Positions 1-10,556 of a stretch of DNA of 64,000 bases are shown here, piece by piece. The stretch spans positions 6,014,001 to 6,078,000 of the forward strand of contig JAJTTP010000001.1 in assembly GCA_023313575.1 (NCBI GenBank), in the 5' to 3' direction. The notes beneath the pieces are model-generated. The model made no database searches, was not told the origin of the DNA, and was given only the letters and a program-made list of their open reading frames with translations. Numbering within the stretch: the first letter of the stretch is position 1; each line of letters starts with the position of its first letter. The DNA is from Eutypella sp. D-1. Lineage: Eukaryota; Ascomycota; Sordariomycetes; Xylariales; Diatrypaceae. The position numbers and the translations under genes were made by a program.

Positions 1-2317
1 CGGTCAGCAAGCGCGGTCCTGAACAGAGGGCTGTCGATCCCGGCAACAGAAACGACAACATCTTGAGGTTTGGTTTCTTCTTTGTCTGCCTCGTTCTCAT
101 CCTCGTTCACAGCCTCGTCATCTCCCAGATCGATGTCCACCATGTCGACCATGGTCGACTCGCCGACAACGGGGACGTCGGACCAGCCGTCGCTCCATGC
201 GCGCTTCTTACCACACTCCTCGAGCACATTTCGGGACAGGGCGTAGAGTTCTGCCCTCCTAGCAGCAAGATCCTCCAGCCCAGCCTTCAAAAATGGCGGG
301 TTAACCGTTTCCTGCGAGCTCCGGCGCCCCGTAGGGAAGATATTGGGGCTCGGAGGGGGGCGTCCCACACCCGCACTGCTCGTGCTAATCCTCAACGATG
401 AGTTTCTAGCCGGGTGCATCATGGTTTTCGGCTCGGGTATGGCGGCTTTAGGCTCTTGGCTGTCGGGGGTTGACATGGAGGAAGGAGGGATTGGTAGTGA
501 TTTCGTGGATGTCTGTGCCAGGATCTGCTGTGCGATGGAAAAGGCAAATGATGATACCATATTGTCAACGACCTCGGTAGCTATAGGGTCGTCCAATATT
601 TCCGCTACCGGGTCCTCTGTCCCTTCTTCTTCCCCTTTGCCATCGCCGCTGCCCATTTCCCGCAATGCGCAGGTGATATCATTTCTCATGACCTGCGAAA
701 CTGTGGGGATGAAGGCCAACGTCCTGCGGCAGACCTCGGAGAGCATCGTCAGGTCTTCGCGTTCATCGTCTTTGTGTTTCGGAGGCGGCGCCCTCGGAGC
801 CACGCCGGGCATGATAGACTCCTGCTGCTCCTTGAGCTTCGCCAGTAGCTCCTCTCGCGTCGACCAGGCATTTCCGAGCCGCAGAAGCAGCGCAAGCTGA
901 CGTGCGAAGACGTAACACCGGAAATCGAAGACGGAGACGTTATTGGCCAGAATAAGATCGCGGTAAGGTTTCTTCACCGCGCTGATGGCGATGCCCTCGA
1001 AGGAATCCTTGGTGTCCGAACCCGTCTCTTGCGCGGATTGCATATCGACAACTTCCTCGTCATCATCCTCTATTTCTTCGCCAGCGATAGCGGCTCGAGC
1101 CCTGATGGCAATCTTCTTCAACTCCTCGGTATAATTCAGAAGGGCGCTCGTGCTGGATCTCGATTGACCGGTGACTTGCTCTTGCACAATCATGTCAAGC
1201 CCGACGCTCAGTTCATCGTAGCCGACAAGGGCGTCCTCGACAAGTCCGACGCTCTCGAAGCCCCGGGCCAGTCCCTCCTTGAGAATGAAAAAGGTACAGA
1301 AGTTCCAGCCGGGGAGGCTTCTCTGGCCGTCCTTCTCCTTGATATCCTCCTCGTACTGGGTAACGCGGGTGTCGAAGCTCGACAAAATCAAGCTGCGGAA
1401 CTTGGTTATCAAGTCGTTCCAGGCATTCTCGCTGTCCTGTTCCGTCTCGGTATAGCCGGTAGGCACGGCGGGTACGACGCGGGGCAGGAGGTCGTAAGGT
1501 ACGTCGTTGACGCCGATGCGGATCTGGGCGATGCGATCGACGCCCCCCTTACTAGAGCTGTTGAAATCGGACCTGAACTTCTCTAGTAGGGTGCTGGAAC
1601 CGGGACGCCATCTTGAAGTGGCAGGCTTGTCACCGCCTGAACCAGAATCGGACTTTCGAGGCTGGGTGGCGGCGACGGTGTTGGGGATCACGACGTGGAC
1701 GATTAGCCATTCGTAGGCATCGTGGTTGTCAGCGCTACTGGTCTTCTTGGATCCGGATGGTGGCGTATTGTTCTTGACCCATTCGCGAACCTCTGCTCTG
1801 ACACCTCCCTTATATGAATCGTTATCGTCGCAACGAACCAGGAGAACCTTCAGATAGGGGGTGCTGCTCAGACCGGGGATCTGATGTCTCCTCGCCGGTT
1901 TATTGCTAGTGCTGGCCCGACCGGTGGACTTGTCGCCAGCGTCGCTGGAAGCGGATGCGCCAATCTGGGTTTGGAAGCCATCGTCGCTAGGGGCAGAACT
2001 ACTGGCTTTTCTTTGGCCACGAGGAAGGGGAGAAGCAGCCGGGGAGATGACGGAAGAGTCGTTACGGCCACCGGTAGGGAGGAGTTCAATGTGAAGGGTG
2101 TCGATGGATCGCAGAGGACCGGCATGTGATTGCCAGTGTAGGTTTCGTAGAGGTAGTCGGGGTATTAAACCGGGGGCGAGGAGTTTATAAACATCGTGAG
2201 GGTCGAAGTACTCGACTATAAATTTATAGACAAGTCGGTCAGTAAAGCAAGTATGTATGGCTGGAATACGGCTAAGGACGCACCTTTTACCTTAGAGGTA
2301 GAGAAAGGCTGTTCCAT
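1..2317 (-). CDS. TRS130: TRAPPII complex subunit Trs130 (TRAPPC10-like), 3' part cut by window edge
   Basis: This is the N-terminal ~750 residues of a TRAPPII-specific subunit, which with Trs120 tethers vesicles at the late Golgi and helps activate Ypt31/Rab11. I place the start at the ATG at 2317. Exon 1 (2317..2284) encodes a short Met-Glu-Gln-Pro-Phe leader, a 68-base intron follows (2283..2216, donor GTGCGT, acceptor TATAG), and exon 2 runs open from 2215 to the window edge. Just after the intron the protein reads VEYFDPHDVYKLL and then LPLRNLHWQSH, which I recognise as the conserved fungal Trs130 start. Further on come IPGLSSTPYLKVLLVRCDD and, near 950-900, DLILANNVSVFDFRCYVFARQ, the conserved helical region. 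Ser/Pro-rich linkers follow. The C-terminal half is outside the window. It is divergent from MRI1, sharing a ~640-base upstream region. I am confident of family; exon 1 is inferred from splice signals. Confidence 0.88.
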
Positions 2318-2953
2318 AGCGAACAGCTGGGGTCAATGATTCATATATTCGTCTTCATGATTGGGGGGGTGGAGGGATTGGTAGTGAGCAGATACATGTG
2401 TAAGTTGTGGAAGTACGGGAGGATATATGAATATGTTATAGAGAATGTTCCCCAGATAGAGAGAATGCCGTAGGGAGCTGCATGTACCTATGTATCTTCG
2501 AGCTTCACGGGGTACAGCTTCCCTGCACGCCTACAGTTACAAGATAAGATACAGCTTCTATACGTGTAATGGGCTATGCCAATTTTGGTAATTACGTTCG
2601 AAATGCAAACTCGTAGGCTAAACTGGAATCGGCAATTCCCTGATAAACCTAAGTCCCAGGCACGGTGTAAGATGATTGGTTGATATGCAATTGTATCATA
2701 CCTCGAAGCTGTTACTAGAAACCTTGTACCGGCCGACCGATGGCGGCAATGGCGGGGCATAAGAGCTCCGGAAGAAGTTTGTCGGACGGAGGCAAAATGA
2801 TAATTCTATGAAATAACTCCCGTCGCCGCCTCCTCGCCCTTTTTATAAACTATAAACTGTAACATTTCGCATCGTACAGAAGTCCCATAACCCCCGGGCC
2901 CCGGCTTAATCAGAGAGGCGTTTTAGAGCCATATAACTAACTGGGTTATCGCC
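2318..2953. promoter_or_regulatory. Shared divergent promoter region between TRS130 and MRI1
   Basis: The 636 bases between the two divergent starts hold no reading frame that I can support. The sequence is A/T-richer than the flanking coding DNA, with a TTTTTATAAACTATAAA stretch at about 2839-2856, roughly 100 bases before the MRI1 ATG, that could act as a TATA element. No further specific sites were recognised. Confidence 0.45.
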
Positions 2954-4310
2954 ATGTCGGGCCTCCAAGCCATCAAATACTCGCGGGGCAAGTTGGAAGT
3001 CCTCGACCAGCTCCGCCTACCACATAGTTACCATTACGATGAGGTGTCAACGAGCGAAGAGGCGTTCGACTGCATCAAGTCCATGAGAGTTCGGGGTAAT
3101 TATTTTCTGCGGCCTTCCGCCAGTCAGTCAAATGCGAATTTGTTCATTCGAGGCTGACCATTCATTTTCTTTTTTTTCCAGGCGCACCGGCGATCGCTAT
3201 TGTGGCGGCGTTGGCGCACGGGGTGGAATTGCACAACGGAAGCTGCTGTAAGAATACCTAGCTGCTACCTACCTACCTCTCTCTTGCCATGCCTAGCTGC
3301 TAGATCACGGGGCTAACAGCGCAATTCCCACAGCCGCGTCGTCGCCGGAGGATACGATATCCTACATCGACTCCCGGCTAGACTACCTCAAGGAGTCGCG
3401 GCCTACTGCCGTGGACCTCAGCAACGCCATCACCCACCTAAAGGCCGTCGTTCGATCGGAGCAAAACGGCACCAGCAAACCCGCCATCATCGCCGCCTAC
3501 CTATCCGCCGCCGAGGAAATCTTCCGCAAAGACCGGGAGACGAACCTGGCCATCGGCCGATACGGCAGCGAGTGGATCCTCGCCAACGCGCCGGCGACCG
3601 CCACCACCACCAACACCGACGGCAAGGTCTCGGTGCTGACGCACTGCAACACGGGCTCGCTCGCAACATCGGGCCACGGCACGGCGCTAGGCGTAGTACG
3701 CAGCCTGCGGGACGCAGGGCGCCTCGCGCACGCGTTCTGCACGGAGACGCGGCCGTATAACCAGGGCAGCCGGCTAACGGCGTTCGAGCTCGTGCACGAG
3801 GGTATCCCCGCGACGCTGATCACGGACTCGATGGCGGGCGCGCTGTTCGCTTCAGCGCGGGGCCGCGAGTCGGGCCTCGCCGCCGTCGTGGTCGGTGCCG
3901 ATCGCGTCGTCCGTAACGGCGATACCGCGAACAAAATCGGCACGTACGCCCTCGCTGTCCTGGCGCGCCATCACGGCCTCCGCTTCGTCGTTGCGGCTCC
4001 TACCACGAGTATTGATCTGCGCACCCCCGACGGCGCCGGCATCCGTATCGAGGAGAGGCGGCCCGAGGAATTGACTCAGATTACCGGCGCTGTCGTCCGG
4101 CCTGACGGCTCTGTCGATGAGACGCGTTCCGAGAGGGTCGCCGTTGCTGATCAGCGCATCAACGTGTGGAATCCTGCCTTCGACGTCACGCCCGCCGATC
4201 TCATCGACGCCGTCGTCACTGAGAAGGGCGTCGTTGGTAAAGGCCCCGATGGGGCCTTCGATTTCCGGGAGATCATGCCGGAGAGGTGGGCGGAGGTCGT
4301 GGGGAAATGA
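2954..4310 (+). CDS. MRI1: Methylthioribose-1-phosphate isomerase
   Basis: This enzyme of the methionine salvage pathway interconverts methylthioribose-1-phosphate and methylthioribulose-1-phosphate in the cytosol; it belongs to the eIF2B alpha/beta/delta-like family. Three exons give a 394-residue protein, the usual length: 2954..3095, 3182..3247 and 3334..4310, with introns of 86 bases each (donors GTAATT and GTAAGA, acceptors CCAG and ACAG). The start [20 protein letters not shown], the [18 protein letters not shown] segment rebuilt across intron 1, the cysteine motif [10 protein letters not shown] and the aspartate motif [18 protein letters not shown] are family hallmarks; the Cys and Asp are the catalytic pair known for the family. 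The C-terminus reads [16 protein letters not shown], also conserved. The two short first exons make the gene easy to truncate at its internal Met codons in automated calls. Confidence 0.95.
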
Positions 4311-4388
4311 TTGAATAGGATCGATGCGGTTGCATGTGAGCACAGATGAAGAATGCAGACAGAAGCGGTGCATTCATTACTTTACTAG

Positions 4389-4424
<36 letters not shown>
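4389..4424. repeat. (AT)n(GT)n dinucleotide microsatellite
   Basis: An AT run passes directly into twelve GT units just downstream of MRI1, in the 239-base gap between two converging genes. Simple repeat, likely length-variable. Confidence 0.95.
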
Positions 4425-4549
4425 CTATACAGCGCATATACGAGAGCCCATGTTTAAACCTACCCATAAGCGACCAGATCCAAATCCAGCAGCCGATTCG
4501 GCAACAATATCACATGTGATGTTATGGGGCATACCGTTCGATCAATCAG

Positions 4550-6021
4550 TTAGTCGTCCTTGAGCGCGTGCAGGATCAGCTTCTTATACCCCTCGACGGC
4601 GGCCTCCAGGTCCTTCAGCTGGAGCGCCTCGTCCGCGCCGTGCGCCACCAGGATGCTCCCCGGCCCGTAGAGATACCGCGTGTGGTTGCCCGCGAGGTTG
4701 GGCACGTCCGTGCCGTAGTTGACCGTGATAGTCTCGAAGCCTTGATTTTTGTTTCCTCATTAGTTGAATCCCGAAAATGGAAAGGGTAGAAAGGGGCTGT
4801 ACGACCTGAGAAAAAAAAACAGGACGGGTCATTGGGTGAAGATCTGAGACCCGTCCAGGTTCTTTTGCCAGGAGGCGGCCGCCAAGAAGGGGGCGGGCAG
4901 CAAGGGGTTATTTAGCAATACTCACCTTCCACATCGCAATTACACCTCACGACCCCGTACCCATTCCGGTCCCCAAAACACTGCACATCAAAGGCCTCAG
5001 GATCGACACTGCGCAGAACCTCAACCAGCCGCTCCGCCGCAACGCGTCCACCATCGCTCTCAGGCCCAATAGCCACGCGTCCCGCGATCTGTGCCACCGC
5101 CTCCGCCGCAATGACGTTATTCGCGACGCCGCCGCGCAGCGTGCCCACGTTGACGGTGGTATTCCCGAACTCGGCACTGCTGCCCAGATCGGCGTCCAAA
5201 ACAGCCACTAACCCCCGCATCAGCGCCTCCGTCGCGCTCTTGCCTAACCATGGATACCCGCTGTGTCCTGCGCGCCCGCGCGCCCGCACGTCGCATGCGA
5301 AGATCCCCTTATGTCCGCATGCAAGCCGCCCCTCGGTCGGCTCGCCGAATATCGCGGCCCGCACTGAGTCTGCGGGCGCTGGGCCCCGGTGGGAACTGAA
5401 ATACCGCATCCCGTCGCCGCTGGTCTCCTCGCCCACGACGAACAGCAGCAGCACGTCCGACGCACGCTCCAGGCCGCTATCGGACTCCAGTAGAGCCTCT
5501 AAAGCCGTAACCTGCGCCGCGACCGCCGCCTTGGCGTCTACGCTGCCGCGCCCCGCGATCGTCGTCTCCGGCCCCACTGGCGTCTCTGAGACAGAGTACG
5601 GGATGTACGGCGGCACGACGTCGAGGTGGCTCGTCACGATGACTTTGGGCTGCGGGTCTTCTGCCTCGCCCCGCCACGCGAGTACGTTGAAGCGCGACGA
5701 GGAGGAGGTGGTGGTGGTGTTGGGCAGGAATTGCAGCTCGACCACGAATCCGCGCCCCGAGAGGTAGTCCGCCAGGAACTCGCCGACCGCCTTCTCGTCC
5801 CCGGATATCGACGGGATCTCCACCAGCGACCGGTGCAGCGAGACCAGGTCCTCACGGTACGGAGGCGCGTCGCCGCTGCTGGGGAAATGCGACGGCGACG
5901 GCGATGATAACGCGTCGAGAGGTTGTTGTTGTTGTGGATGGAGTCCAGGGGTCAGCAGCTGCGCGCCGGTTGCACGTGAACCCCAGAGGACTAGGAGGGG
6001 GAACGAGCTGAGGAACTTCAT
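4550..6021 (-). CDS. Secreted M20-family metallopeptidase (ArgE/CPS1-like)
   Basis: This is a predicted two-zinc peptidase of the M20 family. Exon 1 is 6021..4926 and exon 2 is 4740..4550, giving 428 residues. The start [20 protein letters not shown] is a plausible signal peptide, so the enzyme is probably secreted or vacuolar. Metal and catalytic motifs are visible in order: SHLDVVP (His, Asp), GRGSVDAKA (bridging Asp), GEETSGDG (catalytic Glu and metal Glu), FGEPTEG and the dimerisation-domain His in GRAGHSGYP. The C-terminal exon supplies [22 protein letters not shown], whose GPGS/AHG residues complete the metal site. The 185-base intron has a good donor (GTGAGT) but a weak acceptor (ATCAAG, poor pyrimidine tract); a better-looking CTCAG at about 4810 would break the frame, so I keep the weak site. 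Substrate is unknown. It converges on MRI1. Confidence 0.88.
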
Positions 6022-7364
6022 GATCGTCCGTCGGGTCTGGGTACGGACGAAACAAAAAAAGAGGAGAAAGGAAAAAGAGCGAGCGCCACTGCCTGCCTTC
6101 CTGTTAGGATGAGCTGATTCAATTAATCCTAGGCACGATCGAAAACAACGCTAATTAATTAATACTGCTCGTGAGGAATGTAAGAGATGAGATGGTTAAG
6201 TCGGGGGAAGATAGCCCGTCTCCGATAACCCCCATGAAACTTAAGTTAGGTAGGTAGGTAAACATCCACAAGTCAATTGCAATTGCGATGACGGGATCGT
6301 CTGGCAAGATTAGATAAGAGAGCCAAAAAGTAGGTGTAGGTAGGTGTCTGTAAACCTTTGGAAACTAAAGAACCGTCTATCATCTCCAAGCTGCCTCCTC
6401 ATACAACCACGGACTTTAAACCCACTCGTTCCATCCGGATAATTCCTACCCTCGAGCTAAGTTGCACTGGACGCATCCCGATGCTATATTACTTTATAAT
6501 GGGATACAATCTCTACGGCCAGGGTATACGGGCAGCCGCTATACTTCATCTACCTCTTCAGCAAAGCTATGCATATCTACGCTTACTTCTAGAATTAACT
6601 TATTACCCCCGAATAAACTTTAATCCTTCTAATCCACATCTAAGATATTCCTAAACCCATTCATTCTGTATATTTTTCCAATTAAGTTTTTTTTTAACCT
6701 AGCATAGGGGGGGGAGGGGGGGTGATAAATAAGGGTCCAGTCCACTTACTCCCAGAACTCCCACACTTATATTAAGGATACAGATCGTTATGGTTGTGCA
6801 TGAATTACCAGCTATCTGCCTAGACTATAGAGGATATGCAAGGTAGGTAGGTAGTTAGTTGACCGAAGCTAAAATGAAGTTGTATGCAGACATAGACATA
6901 GATAGATAGATACCCAGATAACATAGCTAGCTCTCTTACTACATACATACACAGTGTCTAGACAAATAGGTAGGTAGGTAGGTAGGTAGGATATAAGCAG
7001 GAGTAAAAAAAGCGAGAATAATACAAATACATATATGTGTTGTTTTGGTGTTTCGATATGGAAGTAAGTAGTGTAGTAAGTGGTTAATTTGAGTTATGTA
7101 GCTAAGTAGTTAAGGCGTGTTATGTTATGTTGTGTGTATGTGTATGTGTGTATACGGAATTGGGTATCGCTCGTCTTCTTCCAACAGCATATGTAGTTGG
7201 TTCCAAAAAATAAAGTGTTTAAAGGAGAACAAAAAGGGGAAAAAGGAAGAAATGGCAAAAAAAGACAAAGAAAAAAAGGACAACATTTCATATCGCTTCG
7301 CTCTCTCCTCTCCTCTTCCTCTCCTATCTTCTTCTATTATCCAGCTCTGCAAGGCCCCCCCCCC
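6022..7364. other. Intergenic stretch with GGTA tetranucleotide runs
   Basis: Roughly 1.3 kb without a supportable gene. It holds the M20 gene's 5' region, short GGTA runs at about 6247-6261 and 6841-6855, a longer one at 6967-6990, a GGGG-rich patch near 6706-6722, GATA repeats near 6899-6912 and a (GTAT)/(GTGT) stretch near 7130-7152. Short reading frames here are low-complexity and unconvincing. Confidence 0.7.
6967..6990. repeat. (GGTA)n tetranucleotide microsatellite
   Basis: Six GGTA/TAGG units in a row, the longest of many shorter copies of the same tetranucleotide scattered through the window's spacers. Confidence 0.95.
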
Positions 7365-10300
7365 CTACCTACTCTCCGCGCTGGCTCCGCCGGCGGCGGT
7401 GGCAGCAGCGACGCACGCGACAGCGTCGCCATTTCGAAGGGTAGCGGCGTCATCATCGTCATCCCCCTCCCCCTCCGCCCCCTTAGCCTCGGCCTCGCAC
7501 TCGTAGATCTCCTCGATCTTCTCCCCCGGGGCCCGAATAACGGGGCTGAACTGGTCGACCTCCTCGACTTCCTCCTCGTCATCCACGACCGCCAGGTCTT
7601 CCTCGTCCTCGTCCTCGTCTTCCTCCTGGATCGCCATCTCCCCGCTCCGCCGCCCGAGACCGCTTGCGCTCGCGCTCCGGCTGTGGCCTGCGGATGTGGA
7701 CCCGCTTCGGCTTCCCCCTGACTGCTGCTGCGTGTTTATCGCGAGCATTGGGCCCTTGAATAGGTTGCGCTTGCGCTTTGCGAAGAGTACTGAGGGGCTG
7801 TTGCCGGCCCCGACCCCCGCCCCGAACGGGCTGGGCGATAGCGGCGGGTTCGCGTGGTGGTTGTTGTTGCTGTGCGAGGACGAGGCCGAAGGCATGCCCT
7901 CGTTGAAATTGAGCGCTAAGGGCGGGCCGCGCACGAGGCGGATATTCGACGGGAACGAAGACGATGTCGGTGTGTTGGGGAGAACCTTCACGGAGTGGTG
8001 TGGTGACCGGCCTCCGGCCATGGGCGTCTTGGCCGTCGAGACAGAGCCGTTGGAGCTGGTGGAGCTGGCTTTCGAGTGCGTGTGGTGGTGGTGAGGCATC
8101 GTTCGAATTGAAGATAGCGATGATGAGGTCGACTTTCTCCCGCGAAGCCCAATGGACTTGCGCCGGACGGACGATCGCGGTGTCATGGGCCCCGGTGACA
8201 GCGATTGTCGCTTGTATGACTGCCCACTCGGTTTCCGAGGGACATGGTGTGTCGGTGTTGATAGCGCCGCTGGCATCTGTTTTGGTTGGTTCGAGCGTGC
8301 CCCCTGACCGCCCTTGGCATCTCCATTGGCCATGTTTGCCGCATGCTCATTTTCTGTTGTGACTGGCGTTGCGCGGGCGTTAGGCGATTTGCTCGTGTGT
8401 GGCCGAGGGCTGGTGGCGGAGTTCTTGTCCTTATCAACCAGATTAGGAGTTGAAAAGCTTCCTCGCTTATTAGGCTTATGCCGCCTGGTGTTCTCCCGGA
8501 TCCAGTGCGTCCAGTGCTTCCAATGCGCGATTATCGCCTGCGACGGCTTCTTGCGAACCTTCTGGGGCTCTTCGCGCCCTTGCGCACCGTGCGGGTGCAG
8601 GGCATCCGTTGTGGTGACCAGGTGAAGCGTCGAGCCCCTGGACCGCGCGCTCCGCAGGATTCCTTCTTTCGGAGGTGGTATCGGGCGTGCTCGGGATGAA
8701 CTCGCGGACCGTACCGAGTCCTTGTCTATAGGCGGGGGCGGCGTCTCCGTATCTGGGGTCGTGCCCCCTCGCTCTTTGAGGGACTCCGGTAGATTGGGCA
8801 AGTCGGTTATGGTGAAGTCGGCATAATGGGCGCTTCTGCGTTCTCGGCGTCCACGCGAGCGTGTTCGGAGCAGGGCGGCATCCCCGGGTAGGAAGATCCC
8901 GCCGTCCTCGTCAAGGATGGGTGCCATGCGCTCCAGTTTGCTTGACGCAGCCGAGATGCGCCGCGAATTCCTGTTCTCGGCCTCCCTTTCCTTCCGCTTA
9001 CGCTCCCTCCGACGAGCCTTCCTCTCCTCCTTCTCCAACAGTAAAGTCCACCACCCGGCCAAGGCGTCGCACCGCTGGGCCAAGACACTTTCAATAACAG
9101 CATCAATGTCCACACCGGCGGCGCGCATGCGCTGCAGGCAGTCCTTCTCCAGGGAGGTAGCGAAAGGCGGCGGATGGTGTAACTTGAGGATCGCCTGTTG
9201 CTGGGGCGCGTGCTCAGCGAGGAACGGATGGGAGAGGATCTCGGGCAATGTAGGTCGTAGTAGCGGCCGCCTGGAAAGGAGAACCTTGATCAAGGAGACG
9301 GCATCCGCAGGTAGGTGATCCGGATATTTCGGGTCCTCCGAAAGGATCTTGGTCCGGGTCACGTTATCGTCGTCGTCATCGAACGGTAACTCGCCGCAGA
9401 GCAAGGCATAGAGGATGATTCCCAAGCTCCACACGTCAACCTTTTCGCCCGCGTACTTCTCCCCCTTAAGCATCTCGGGTGCCGAGTAACAGATGGTCCC
9501 GCAAAAGGTCTGTAGATGGTTCGTCTTGCCCTCGTACTCGCGCGTGAAACCAAAATCAACCAGCTTGACATTTTCGTGTTTATCGAGCAGTATGTTTTCG
9601 AGCTTCAAGTCTCGGTGGACGCAGGATTGTAGGTGAACGTAGGAGACAGCGCCGACTAGCTGGGTAAAAATCTTCTGGACCTTATCGATGGAGAGCGAGC
9701 CGTGCTTGAGAAGATAATTGTAGAGTTCGTCACCTGCGGGGACAGTCAGCGACAAGGATTTCCGCGGGAATTTTGGCAGCATGATAGCGTACCCGGACAC
9801 CATTCCAAGACCATCCAGACGAGATTCTCGGTTACTATAACCTCGTACAGGCGGGCGATATGCGGATGGACGAACTGGCGGTGATGGTGGATCTCGCGGG
9901 CAAGATTGGAGTCATCTTTCTTGGCTGATTTGAGGACGACCTACGGGCGAGTTAGGGTAACAGGTTAGGGTGACAAGTTAAGAGTGGCGAGTCCGAGGCC
10001 CCGAAGATGAAGGTGAAGATGAATATGAATATTTAATGTCGGCGGCACGAACCTTGGATCCAGTGGTGAGCTTGTGGGTTGCGAGGTACACCTTGCCGAA
10101 GGAACCCTTGCCAATCAGTCTTCCTAACGTGTAGTTTCCGACATGTTTGAGGTCCTTATTCGAGAATTCGCTGTAGGGAGGAAGAGGTAGAGGCTTAGTA
10201 TATATATGGATGAAGACGACGCGATGGAAAGAGACTGGGAGATGAGGGGAGACCGGGAGAGACCGGGGGGGGGGGGGGGGGGGGACCGGGAGAGCCGGAG

Positions 10301-10556
10301 GATCGTGGTGTTTAGGTATGGTGTTTAGGTATGGTGTAGGTGCTTTAGTGTTCAGGTGTTGACTTACTCTAGGAGTTCCTGATAGGAGTTGGCAAGCTGG
10401 AAACAGAGAAGCAGTGTTAGTTGTTAAGCCAACTCATCACCCAAGAGGACATGCCAAGAGGACATCCCACGATGGCATCCTGATACCTAATACCTGAGAA
10501 CCACTCACCTTCGCTTTCCGACCCAACGCCTCGGCCTTGACTTTATTCGACTGCAT
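7365..10556 (-). CDS. Ser/Thr protein kinase, CAMK/AMPK-related fungal family
   Basis: Five exons encode 903 residues: 10556..10509, 10396..10368, 10170..10053, 9940..9793 and 9733..7365. The kinase domain begins with the glycine loop LIGKGSFGKVY (about residues 44-54), then the beta-3 lysine VVLKSAKK, the catalytic HRDLKLEN (about 154-161), the DFG motif in KLVDFGFTREYEG, the SAPEMLKG APE motif and the helix-F segment DVWSLGIILYALLCGELPF. After the domain a UBA-like stretch (MRAAGVDIDAVIESVLAQ) and a very basic helix (ARRRERKRKEREAENR) follow, as in AMPK-related kinases. The remaining ~500 residues are Ser/Pro-rich and disordered, with an acidic run EEDEDEDEED near the end. All five exon phases agree. 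The start is the first ATG in the open frame. I infer resemblance to the poorly studied yeast YPL150W/Kin4 group, but have not been able to test it. Substrates are unknown. Confidence 0.88.
10265..10284. repeat. Poly-G tract (20 G; poly-C in the sense of the kinase intron)
   Basis: An uninterrupted run of 20 G on the plus strand inside the 197-base third intron position of the kinase gene (10367..10171), so the transcript carries 20 C. Flanking bases are GACCGG/GACCGGG, suggesting expansion within an imperfect GACCGGGAGA tandem array. Confidence 0.9.

Noticed and set aside
1029..1586. 185-codon plus-strand frames at 343-900 and 1029-1586
   Set aside because: Antisense of the TRS130 coding sequence, which reads as conserved TRAPPII protein on the minus strand.
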